Assembly: GCA_017549335.1 (NCBI GenBank)
Contig: JAFYVB010000003.1
Coordinates: 62,001-126,000, forward strand
From: Clostridia bacterium
Lineage (GTDB): Bacteria; Bacillota; Clostridia; Christensenellales; Aristaeellaceae
Direction of reading: 5' to 3'
Length of the DNA: 64,000 bases
How positions within the stretch are numbered: the stretch's first letter is position 1; every line of letters starts with the position of its first letter. Under the pieces are notes generated by a model. It did not search any database. It was not told the origin of the DNA and worked only from the letters and a program-made list of their open reading frames with translations. Of the stretch, positions 42,013 through 49,461 are shown one piece after another. Position numbers and translations under genes: made by a program.

Positions 42013-42612
42013 TTATTCGATGGCTTCGGGGCCGGTGTAGTGGATGCCCTTGAAGCCTGCATCCACAGCGCCCTGCACGTTGGCAGCCAGATCGTCAATA
42101 AATACGCATTCCGCGGGATCAAGGCCGTAGCGGCTGCACAGCAGATCGTAAATGCGCCGGTCGGGCTTGAGCAGCTTTTCGTGGGCGGAAACCACCATGC
42201 CGTCAAACTGGCTGAAAAGCTGGGGAAATTGCTTTTTCGTGGCGGCGAAGGTTTCGGCGCCGTAATTGGAAATGATGTACAGCTTTTTGCCCATGCGCTT
42301 GAGCTGGGGGATCAGGTGCGCGGGCGGCAGCAATTCCATTTGCTCTGCGAAATGCAGCATGAAATGCAGCAAGGGTTCTTTCAGATTGCTATCGCCGGCC
42401 AGCGCGGCAATTTTTTCAGCCGCTTCTTCCGCATGGTATACGCCTTCGTCCATCCGAAGCCACGTATCGCCGCCAAAGAGCGTGGGCGGCATCAGCTTCT
42501 GCGCAATGTCCGCAGGGAACATTTGGGGCAGAAAATCAACGGGAGAAAAGCGTAAAAGCACTTGTCCCACGTCAAAAACGACGTTTTTTGCATCCAAGAT
42601 CAAAGAGTTCAA
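42013..42612 (-). CDS. HAD-superfamily hydrolase
   Basis: 199 residues. Motif I is VVFDVGQVLLRFSP with the nucleophile Asp, motif II YIISNYG, motif III the Lys in LLKPDRRIYDLL, and motif IV VFIDDLAANVQGAVDAGF. This is a subfamily IA enzyme with a small helical cap, of the kind often annotated YihX/epoxide hydrolase-like. TTG 42612 is chosen because AGGGGG lies 9 bases upstream; the frame is open to 42720 but no site lies before ATG 42642. Its promoter overlaps a pair of direct repeats. Substrate unknown; alpha-D-glucose-1-phosphate is one known YihX substrate. Confidence 0.87.
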   Translation of the reverse strand: MNSLILDAKNVVFDVGQVLLRFSPVDFLPQMFPADIAQKLMPPTLFGGDTWLRMDEGVYHAEEAAEKIAALAGDSNLKEPLLHFMLHFAEQMELLPPAHLIPQLKRMGKKLYIISNYGAETFAATKKQFPQLFSQFDGMVVSAHEKLLKPDRRIYDLLCSRYGLDPAECVFIDDLAANVQGAVDAGFKGIHYTGPEAIE

Positions 42613-42646
42613 GGTGAGAAGCCCCCTATTCTTTGTTACCATATCA

Positions 42647-42675
42647 AGTTTAACACAAAATTGTAACAATTGCAA
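42647..42675 (-). promoter_or_regulatory. Promoter for the HAD gene at 42013
   Basis: On the minus strand, TTGCAA (42670-42675), a 17-base spacer and TAAACT (42647-42652). Confidence 0.5.
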
Positions 42676-42711
42676 CGACTTTTTAAGAATTTGACAAAGG
42701 ATGTAACAATT
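42662..42711. repeat. Direct repeat TGTAACAATT x2
   Basis: Copies at 42662-42671 and 42702-42711, exactly 40 bases apart (about four helical turns). The first overlaps the promoter of the HAD gene, so a cooperative operator is possible. Confidence 0.45.
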
Positions 42712-42745
42712 ATCCCGCAAATGACAGCATTCGCGGCCGGAAATC

Positions 42746-42774
42746 TTGACAATGCCGAAAAACTTGGATAAACT
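42746..42774 (+). promoter_or_regulatory. Promoter of the deacetylase/MATE operon
   Basis: TTGACA (42746-42751), a 17-base spacer and TAAACT (42769-42774). Confidence 0.65.
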
Positions 42775-42777
42775 GGC

Positions 42778-42800
42778 ATCATGGCATGGTATGCCATGAT
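42778..42800. promoter_or_regulatory. Palindromic operator at the operon start site
   Basis: The perfect 10-bp inverted repeat ATCATGGCAT-GGT-ATGCCATGAT begins 4 bases after the -10 hexamer and therefore covers the start of transcription. The size fits a TetR- or GntR-type dimer site; a 5' mRNA hairpin is the alternative. Confidence 0.6.
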
Positions 42801-42818
42801 ATACGAAAGGGGTGCGCC

Positions 42819-43379
42819 ATGGAAAGAAGAATGAAGCGTGTGCGCAAATGGGTTATACTGGATGCGCTGGTGCTGCTGGCACTTTCCGTATATGAACTGA
42901 TTTCCCGCGTGGACGCCATGTGGGGTCCGCTGAAAATGTTTGTCAATCTGGCTGTGGGCGAAAAGATTCCCCTTGACCGTGTGGCGCTGTATGTGGATAT
43001 GGGCATTTTCGAAGCGCCTGCCTTCATGTTTCTGTGCGCGCTGACGGCGGTCATTGCGCTGCTGACGGTGAAAACGCGCCGCGGCAGCATGATCCTTTTG
43101 CCTGTATGCCTGATCCTTTCGGTATGGGGCGTATTTGTGCAGATGTCGCTGCTGGGCGAGCTGATCCGCTATGTAAAGATCATGCCCCTGCTGGTGATGA
43201 GCGTGCTGTTTGTGATCCATCTTCATCTGCATCGGGTCAATCGCCGTGAACTGCGCAAAAGCGCCCAGCGGATCTCCCATTACGTGGGCTATTCGCCGGT
43301 GCCCGAGAAGATCGAGGGCCGCCGCTTTCAGCATGGTATTGCCGATCACCGTGCACCGCGCCGCAAGCGCGTTTCTTGA
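42819..43379 (+). CDS. Four-helix membrane protein of unknown function
   Basis: 186 residues. Hydrophobic segments lie at about 12-30, 60-80, 85-110 and 115-135, with a basic N-terminus (MERRMKRVRK) and a basic, hydrophilic C-terminal tail rich in Arg and His. I recognise no family. The start has AAAGGGG upstream, and an upstream in-frame start at 42786 lies inside the operator. It leads an operon with a polysaccharide deacetylase, MATE exporter and RluA-type enzyme (15- and 12-base gaps, then an overlap). The tail could be cytoplasmic. Function unknown; envelope stress is one possibility given the neighbours. Confidence 0.75.
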   Translation: MERRMKRVRKWVILDALVLLALSVYELISRVDAMWGPLKMFVNLAVGEKIPLDRVALYVDMGIFEAPAFMFLCALTAVIALLTVKTRRGSMILLPVCLILSVWGVFVQMSLLGELIRYVKIMPLLVMSVLFVIHLHLHRVNRRELRKSAQRISHYVGYSPVPEKIEGRRFQHGIADHRAPRRKRVS

Positions 43380-43394
43380 CAGGAGGAAACAAAT

Positions 43395-44690
43395 ATGAAA
43401 AGATGGCTTTGCATTTTGCTGCTTTTGTGCATGCTGGTGCCTTCGGTATCCGCGGCGCAAACCAAATACGCCTTTTCATCGGAAAAGCTTACGGTGCAGA
43501 CGGGCGATGCGGCAAAGCTGAAAATCGTCGCTTCTGACGTATCAAACCAAAAACGTACCGTTCAGGTCAAGGATGATAACGGCGGAAAGTATCAGGTAAC
43601 GATCCCCGCCGGCAGTGACTGCGGTTGGCTGGACGTGAGCACCAAGCTTTCTTCCACAGGCCGCACCAGAACGTATACCATCGTGAAAAGCGACGCCTAC
43701 GGACGGGGAAAGATCTATTCCTGCACCGTAACGTCAAGGGCGTCCACCGTGTATTCCTTCAACGCCGGCGTTTTCCAAACCTATGAAGGCAATGATCTGG
43801 TGGTTCGCCTGACCATCGCAAAGCCTGAACGTCTGGCAAAAGGTACAAAGATCGAAATCCGCGATGACAAGGGTACCGTTTTGCATACAGCTACCCACAG
43901 TCAAAGCCGCACCAGCATGAAAATAACGTGGAAGACCGACGCTTCCTGGGTGCCCGGCAAGAATATTTCCGTGTGGGTGGACGGCCGGAAGGCGGCTGAT
44001 GATTCTGCGCTGCTGGCGGTGGGCGCCAGCAAGAATTACATGGTCATTTTCGGCGTAAAGCGTACCGACAAGAAGCTGGCGTATACCATGGATTGCGGTT
44101 CCCGCGCCACGTATCTGCCCAAGATTCTTGATATTTTGGACGAATACGGCCTGAAGATCACCTTTTTTGTGACGGGTAAGTTTGCCGAAAAGAATCCCGA
44201 ACTGGTGAAGGAAATGGCCCGCCGCGGGCATGAGATCGGCAATCACTCCTGGTCGCATCCCAATTTCAACGAGCTTGAGTACGAAGAGATCGTGAAGGAA
44301 CTGGATAAAACAAGCGATCTGATCGAATCCCTCACGGGCATCCGGCCCAAGTATTTCCGTCCCCCCGAGGGAAGACGTGAAAGACGGCCCATGTCCGTTG
44401 TCCGTGCGGCAGGCTATGAGGTGATCCGCTGGACCCATGACAGCTGCGACGCCCGCAAGGAAGCCTCTCAGAAAAACAGCCTGAAGTTTGCCACCAAGGA
44501 CGTAAAAGGCGGCAGCATCATTCTTGCCCATATCGATGCCAAGTGCACAGTGGACGCGCTGCCGGATATTTTTGACTGGTACCGTGATAACGGCTATCAG
44601 GTGGTCAAGGTCAGCGAACTGCTGCATGAAGGAAATGTGGGCATTGACGATAACGGAATGCAGTATCTTGTCGACAGCCGGAAAAAGTAA
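43395..44690 (+). CDS. Secreted polysaccharide deacetylase (CE4/NodB-like) with variant active site
   Basis: 431 residues: a signal peptide (1-21), two beta-rich Ig-like domains of about 90 residues (25-115, 115-205), then a NodB domain (about 215-420). Motif 1, usually TFDDG, reads TMDCG, so the catalytic-base Asp is kept but the metal-ligand Asp is Cys. Motif 2 is intact (NHSWSHP), motif 3 is FRPPEGRR and motif 5 is LAHID. CE4 enzymes remove acetyl groups from peptidoglycan or other glycans. With one metal ligand changed the activity is uncertain: the metal or its geometry may differ. AGGAGG precedes the ATG. It is co-transcribed with an upstream membrane protein and a MATE exporter. Confidence 0.9.
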   Translation: MKRWLCILLLLCMLVPSVSAAQTKYAFSSEKLTVQTGDAAKLKIVASDVSNQKRTVQVKDDNGGKYQVTIPAGSDCGWLDVSTKLSSTGRTRTYTIVKSDAYGRGKIYSCTVTSRASTVYSFNAGVFQTYEGNDLVVRLTIAKPERLAKGTKIEIRDDKGTVLHTATHSQSRTSMKITWKTDASWVPGKNISVWVDGRKAADDSALLAVGASKNYMVIFGVKRTDKKLAYTMDCGSRATYLPKILDILDEYGLKITFFVTGKFAEKNPELVKEMARRGHEIGNHSWSHPNFNELEYEEIVKELDKTSDLIESLTGIRPKYFRPPEGRRERRPMSVVRAAGYEVIRWTHDSCDARKEASQKNSLKFATKDVKGGSIILAHIDAKCTVDALPDIFDWYRDNGYQVVKVSELLHEGNVGIDDNGMQYLVDSRKK

Positions 44691-44702
44691 GGAAATAACA
44701 GC

Positions 44703-46109
44703 ATGAATTTGAAGAAGATCAAGCATACGCTCATCGGAAACCGCGCTTTTTACGCCACGGTTTTGTCCATTCTCGTGCCCGTGGTGATCCAGAACGGCAT
44801 TTCCAACTTTGTAAACCTGCTGGATAACCTGATGGTGGGTTCTCTGGGCGACGCCGAAATGAGCGGCGTAGCCATTGCCAACCAGCTGGTGTTTGTGTTC
44901 AACCTGTGCATTTTCGGCGGTCTGGCAGGCGCCGGTATTTTCGGCGCCCAGTTCTACGGCGCCGGGGATATGAAGGGTCTGCGGGATTCCTTCCGTATCA
45001 AGGTGATGATGGCTGCGGCGCTGATGGCGGTATCGGCAGTGATCTTCCTTGGGTTCAGCGAGCCGCTGATCAGCCTGTATCTCAAGGGCGACGGCGATGC
45101 GGCCATGGCCGAAAGCATGATGCATTGGGGCAAGGTGTATCTGATGATCATGCTGATCGGTATGCCGGCCTTTGCCATGAGTCAGGCTTATGCCGGTACG
45201 CTGCGTGAAACGGGCAACACCAAGCTGCCCATGATCGCCAGCGTAGCGGCGGTATTTACCAACATGACCTTCAACTATCTGCTGATCTTCGGCAAGCTCG
45301 GCCTTCCCAGACTGGGCGTTGCCGGCGCTGCTGTGGCAACGGTCATCAGCCGTTATGTGGAACTGTTCATCATTATGATCGCGGTGCACCGCAAGAACAG
45401 CAAGTATACCTTCTTCCGCGGCGCTTACCGCACCATGCGCGTGCCTGCCACGCTGCTTAAAGACGTGCTGAGGATCGGCACGCCTCTGCTGCTCAACGAA
45501 GCGCTGTGGTCCATCGGCATGAGCACGCTCACCGCCATTTATTCTCTCAGCGGTCTGGCGGTGGTGTCTGCGCTGAGCATCAGCAGCACCATTTCCAATC
45601 TGTTTAACGTGGTGTTCCTGTCCATGGGCAATGCCGTATCGGTCATGGTGGGACAGGCGCTGGGCGCGGAGGATTTCAAGGGCGCAAAGGCCACGGTATG
45701 GAAGCTGGTGTTCTTTGGCTTCTGCACCTGCCTTGTGATGGGAAGCGCACTGATCCTGCTGGCACCCTATATTCCCAATCTGTACAGCGGCGTTACCAAG
45801 GAGGCGCGCTCGCTGGCGACGGGCTTCCTCATCCTTTCCGCAGCCGCCATGCCTTTGCATTCCTTTGCGCATTGCTCGTACTTCACCCTTCGCTCCGGCG
45901 GCAAAACCATCATTACCTTCCTGTTTGACAGCGGCTATACCTGGGCCATCTGCGTACCGCTGGCGCTGACGCTGGTGAAGGTGTTCGCTGCGCCCATTCT
46001 GTGGGTTTACGGCGCTATGCAGTTTATCGATATCGTCAAGTGCGTGATCGGTTATATCCTGATCCGCAAGGGCGTGTGGATCCAGAATATCACCAAAGCC
46101 CATGCGTGA
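44703..46109 (+). CDS. MATE-family efflux transporter
   Basis: 468 residues with about 12 hydrophobic segments in two pseudo-symmetric halves. The N-terminal half carries IPVVIQNGISNFVNLLDNLMVG-type sequence with VDNLMVGSLG, and the second half TPLLLNEALWSIGMS, typical of the DinF/NorM-like group. Exports cationic compounds or flips lipids using an ion gradient. It starts 12 bases after the deacetylase stop, with AAGGAAA upstream, and its end overlaps the RluA-type gene by 8 bases, so the four genes form one unit. Substrate unknown. Another MATE gene at 49462 is a separate paralogue. Confidence 0.93.
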   Translation: MNLKKIKHTLIGNRAFYATVLSILVPVVIQNGISNFVNLLDNLMVGSLGDAEMSGVAIANQLVFVFNLCIFGGLAGAGIFGAQFYGAGDMKGLRDSFRIKVMMAAALMAVSAVIFLGFSEPLISLYLKGDGDAAMAESMMHWGKVYLMIMLIGMPAFAMSQAYAGTLRETGNTKLPMIASVAAVFTNMTFNYLLIFGKLGLPRLGVAGAAVATVISRYVELFIIMIAVHRKNSKYTFFRGAYRTMRVPATLLKDVLRIGTPLLLNEALWSIGMSTLTAIYSLSGLAVVSALSISSTISNLFNVVFLSMGNAVSVMVGQALGAEDFKGAKATVWKLVFFGFCTCLVMGSALILLAPYIPNLYSGVTKEARSLATGFLILSAAAMPLHSFAHCSYFTLRSGGKTIITFLFDSGYTWAICVPLALTLVKVFAAPILWVYGAMQFIDIVKCVIGYILIRKGVWIQNITKAHA

Positions 46110-46974
46110 GCTGAAATACACCGTGCTTCCGGAGGACGACGGCAAAAAGCTGTCCCAGATCCTGCGGTCGCGCCTGAAGCTGTCCAACCGCCAGATCAGT
46201 CATCTGAAGTTCTGTGAGGGGATCTGGCTGGGGGACAAGTGCGTGCATACCGGCGTTTTTGTCAAAACGGGGGATACCGTGCGCATCGAGATGCGGGATC
46301 ACGGCCCCGAGCTTGTACCCTATGCGCTGCCGCTGAAGATACTGTATCGGGATGAGGACGTGCTGGTGGTGGATAAGCCTGCGCCGCTGCCCTCCATCCG
46401 CAGCGTGCATCAGGACGAAAAAACGCTGGAAAATGCGGTGTATGCGTATATGGGCTGTCCCGAAGGCTTTGTATACCGTCCCGTCAGCCGCCTTGACAAG
46501 GGAACCAGCGGCCTGATGCCCGTTGCGCTGAATGCCCATGCTCATGACCGGATGCAGCGGGCGCTGCACACAGAAAGTTATGTGCGGGAGTATCTGACGG
46601 TGATCGACGGCGCCCCCGAAGAAGACGCAGGGGTGATCGATCTGCCTATCGGCATGGAAAACGGCGTGAAGCGCTGCATCGATCCCAACGGCAAGCCCTC
46701 CGTGACCCATTTCAAAGTGCTTCAGCGGGCGGAAAACGGACGCTCTTTGCTGCGCCTGCGCCTTGAAACAGGGCGCACGCATCAGATCCGCGTACACATG
46801 AGCGCCATGGGACATCCCGTGACGGGCGATTTCATGTACGGGAGGGAAATCGAGCAGCTGCCCGGACGGTTTGCCTTGCATGCGGCCTGTTTGTGCTTTA
46901 TTCATCCCGTGACGGGCGAAAAGATGACCTTTGAGAGCCCGCTTCCGGAAGAAATTGAAAAATTACTGAAATAA
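46102..46974 (+). CDS. RluA-family pseudouridine synthase
   Basis: 290 residues. An S4-like RNA-binding region (about 10-70, LSQILRSRLKLSNRQISHLK) precedes the catalytic domain with SRLDKGTSGLMPV, where the Asp is the catalytic residue. A DVLVVDKPAPLPS and RTHQIRVHMSAMGHPV complete the family pattern. It converts uridine to pseudouridine in rRNA or tRNA; RluD-type activity is likely, but the target position cannot be read. The ATG overlaps the MATE gene by 8 bases, which suggests translational coupling. It is the last gene of the operon that starts at 42819. Confidence 0.95.
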   Translation: MRELKYTVLPEDDGKKLSQILRSRLKLSNRQISHLKFCEGIWLGDKCVHTGVFVKTGDTVRIEMRDHGPELVPYALPLKILYRDEDVLVVDKPAPLPSIRSVHQDEKTLENAVYAYMGCPEGFVYRPVSRLDKGTSGLMPVALNAHAHDRMQRALHTESYVREYLTVIDGAPEEDAGVIDLPIGMENGVKRCIDPNGKPSVTHFKVLQRAENGRSLLRLRLETGRTHQIRVHMSAMGHPVTGDFMYGREIEQLPGRFALHAACLCFIHPVTGEKMTFESPLPEEIEKLLK

Positions 46975-47045
46975 TTTTTATTTTGCGGGATAAATTTCCC
47001 ATTGCTGCGCGTTATATAAGTGAAACCGGACAGGAGGACAAAAAA

Positions 47046-47957
47046 ATGTTGACGAAAAGACTTGCCGCGCTGCTGCTCTGCTGCATCCTGATTTTTACGG
47101 GCCTTGCTCCCGCTGCGCTGGCCTATGATCCCTATTACATTATCCCCGACAGCGATACCCGCAAGCTCACCGAAAGTGAACTGTGGCAGTATACCCGCGA
47201 AACGCTGCGCTATATCCGCAACGAGCTGCTGGCCCGTCACGGCTACGCCTTCAGCATGGATAAATTCTACGATTATTTCAATGCCAAGCCCTGGTATATC
47301 GCCGGCGGCTACAATACCACCCGCAAGCTCAGCGCCCGCGAGTGGGATAACATTACGCTGGTCAAAAAGGTCGAAAAGGAAATGGATAAGCAAAAGACCC
47401 AGAACGCCGGCGGCATTGATATTCAGGATATTATTGCTTATCAGAATTCCGTGGGCGGCTTTGGAAACCGTCTGAACTATGGCAATGCCCGCGGCAACGG
47501 TTCGGGCAAGACTGTGGGAACCAACAGCTTCGATTACGGCTATGACTACGGCTACGACTACGGCAACATCAGCAAGCCCGTTCCCTCCCAGCCCCATTAT
47601 ATTTACAACGAGCAGTTTATCATTCCCGACAGCAATGTCCGCAAGCTGACCGAGGGTGAACTGTGGGCCTACAGCCGTGAAACGCTGCGCTATATCCGCA
47701 ATGAGATTCTGGCGCGCCATGGCTATTCCTTTGGCAGCACCAATAAGTTTGCTCAGTATTTCAACCCCAAGCTCTGGTATACCGCAGGCGGCTATCAGGA
47801 TGCTACCCTCAGCTCGCTGGAATGGAACAATATTGATCTGATCAAGAAGGTGGAACGCACCATGGATGCGCTGGGTACTCAGAATCAGGGCGGCCTTGAC
47901 ATCACCACCATCATCTTCAATCAGAAAAACGGCACCTGCCCGGGATACTACTGGTAA
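47046..47957 (+). CDS. Secreted protein with two YARHG domains
   Basis: 303 residues. A signal peptide of about 23 residues ends near PAALAYDP. Two copies of a YARHG-type domain follow (about 25-105 and 190-280), each with an IPDS-RKLTE-EL-W-YTRETLRYIRNE-LARHGY-F core. A Gly/Asn/Tyr-rich linker with repeated YGYDYG lies between them. YARHG domains are extracellular and their ligand is unknown, but they occur with wall-associated proteins. AGGAGG lies upstream of ATG 47046. It is 71 bases after the RluA-type gene and may be read from the same or its own promoter. A strong terminator follows. Confidence 0.9.
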   Translation: MLTKRLAALLLCCILIFTGLAPAALAYDPYYIIPDSDTRKLTESELWQYTRETLRYIRNELLARHGYAFSMDKFYDYFNAKPWYIAGGYNTTRKLSAREWDNITLVKKVEKEMDKQKTQNAGGIDIQDIIAYQNSVGGFGNRLNYGNARGNGSGKTVGTNSFDYGYDYGYDYGNISKPVPSQPHYIYNEQFIIPDSNVRKLTEGELWAYSRETLRYIRNEILARHGYSFGSTNKFAQYFNPKLWYTAGGYQDATLSSLEWNNIDLIKKVERTMDALGTQNQGGLDITTIIFNQKNGTCPGYYW

Positions 47958-47967
47958 TCGGAACAAA

Positions 47968-48000
47968 AAAATAACCGGAACGTTATGTTCCGGTTTTTTT
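47968..48000. terminator. Bidirectional terminator
   Basis: AACCGGAAC/GTTCCGGTT stem with a 5-base loop and T-runs on both sides. It ends the YARHG gene and overlaps the stop of the interrupted minus-strand gene. Confidence 0.87.
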
Positions 48001-48478
48001 ATTGAATATAGGATGTCAAACGGCGGCGGGCGGCCATGACTCTGTCCTTATAGGGGGAGCGGATGGTATACACATAGCCAAAATCCGTGCTGCCGTTGGA
48101 GCGGGTGATGCGATAGCGGGTGAGGCTGTACTTGCTGCGGTCACGCAAAAGGTCAATATCCTCGGCCAGAAGCTCGGTCATCACGCGGGTGCGGGTACGG
48201 GACATCTGGGAGTGTCCGCACTGACGCAGCTCGTATACGCCCAAAATGCCGGGCGGGGAAACCAGCGTAAAGACGATACGGTCACGCTCGATGCGCACCT
48301 GATCCAGATCTTTTGCGGCGGCGCGCTACACCAGCGGGTACATATCCTTGTATACGCGGTTCTGTCGCAGCGCTTCAATGCGGTACAACTCTTTCTGGCG
48401 TTCGCGGTAGTAGCGAACCAGCAGGAGTATTCCTGCAATGAGCGCGGCAAACATTGCCACGTAAGCCAAAGCTTCCAC
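47999..48478 (-). pseudogene. Small membrane-anchored protein with an in-frame TAG
   Basis: 159 codons including an internal TAG at codon 51 (48326-48328). The first 50 residues hold one hydrophobic segment (about 8-22) and a basic RYYRERQKELYRIEAL region. After the TAG, 108 codons stay open with a normal-looking composition (VSPPGILGVYELR, RSNGSTDFGYVYT) to TAA at 47999. A C-to-T change from CAG (Gln) would make this TAG, so it is either a nonsense mutation or, less likely, a read-through or reassigned codon. GTG 48478 has AAGGAG 9 bases upstream. I recognise no family; a signal-like anchor with a cytoplasmic or external domain is all that can be said. Confidence 0.7.
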
Positions 48479-48496
48479 AGCGGAGTACTCCTTTCA

Positions 48497-48512
48497 ATAC
48501 AATATATTGTAT
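48497..48512. promoter_or_regulatory. Perfect 16-bp palindrome
   Basis: ATACAATATATTGTAT lies just upstream of the ribosome site of the interrupted gene. It could be a repressor site. Confidence 0.4.
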
Positions 48513-48616
48513 ATATTAACATTGAAACAAAACTATTACAAGAGGAAAGAACGCAAGATAAAGTATATGTTAAACTTTTGTAATACAATTTTCGGCAGCC
48601 AAAGAGAAAAAGAAAA

Positions 48617-49450
48617 TCAATATACGGTGGAGTGCTTCACCGCATCCCGCCACGCATACAAAAACGCGCCGATTCCGGGATAGCGCTGTCCCCGGTCGGG
48701 GTGCATGGCGCGGGCGGCAACGGCATACAGGGCGGGGGAAGCCGTCCAGCAATCCGCGTACTGAAGTCCGTCGCGGCCCAGTACGTCAAAGGCTAAAGCT
48801 GCCATATTGTACTGCACGGTCAGCGAATCGATGGGCGCGCCGGGCTCGTATTCCTCGGGAGAGCGGAAACGGGCGGAGCCGGGCATCTGTCCGATGGTAT
48901 TCACTGCAGGCGCGGGGGCGTACAGATCAATATCAAAGACGGTGGTTTCGCCGGTGGCGAAGTCATACATCACCTTTTCGCTGTCAAAGCCAACGGCGGT
49001 GTAGCCCTGATTGGCGCAGTGCAGGTGAAAATCAAACACGCGGTCGAGCAGCTGCAGCCTTGCGATCAGCGGCTGATGCCGCAGCCGTTTTTTCACCTCT
49101 GCGGAGCTGATATTTTCGCCCTCGGGCCAGCGGAACAGCAACATATATCCTCCTGCCACCTCGCCCTGTCCCAACAGCTGCGGCAAGGCCTTGTGCCGTA
49201 ATGCGGTATACAGCGGCGCGGCATTGCGCAGATTATCCGCCGCCTGACCGGGCGTGAGCCATGTGTCCTCCATAGGTGCGCCTGCGAAACGGCACAGCAG
49301 CCGCCCGTACTCGCGACTTTCCGTTCCAAAGGAAACCGTGCCGCTTGCCGGGGCGTAAAAAACGCAAAAAGGCCGCCCATAGCGGCCTAAAAAGCTGAAA
49401 TCAAAGGGGGATGCAAGGTTTACGGGAAGACCGAAAACATCCTGAATCAT
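48617..49450 (-). CDS. Protein kinase-like protein, degenerate
   Basis: 277 residues. The overall order suggests a kinase fold: FHLHCANQGYTAVGFDSEK where a catalytic loop should be, then TTVFDIDLY in the position of the DFG segment, and FRSPEEYEPGAPIDSLTVQ resembling the APE activation-loop end with the downstream DxW-type helix. The usual HRDLKPEN is not present; the catalytic Asp may be Asp154 or absent. The glycine loop is also not obvious. It may be a pseudokinase or an atypical kinase. AAAGGAG is upstream of ATG 49450, and a MATE gene lies 11 bases upstream on the same strand, so they may be co-transcribed. Function unknown. Confidence 0.65.
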   Translation of the reverse strand: MIQDVFGLPVNLASPFDFSFLGRYGRPFCVFYAPASGTVSFGTESREYGRLLCRFAGAPMEDTWLTPGQAADNLRNAAPLYTALRHKALPQLLGQGEVAGGYMLLFRWPEGENISSAEVKKRLRHQPLIARLQLLDRVFDFHLHCANQGYTAVGFDSEKVMYDFATGETTVFDIDLYAPAPAVNTIGQMPGSARFRSPEEYEPGAPIDSLTVQYNMAALAFDVLGRDGLQYADCWTASPALYAVAARAMHPDRGQRYPGIGAFLYAWRDAVKHSTVY

Positions 49451-49461
49451 AGGGTTCTCCT

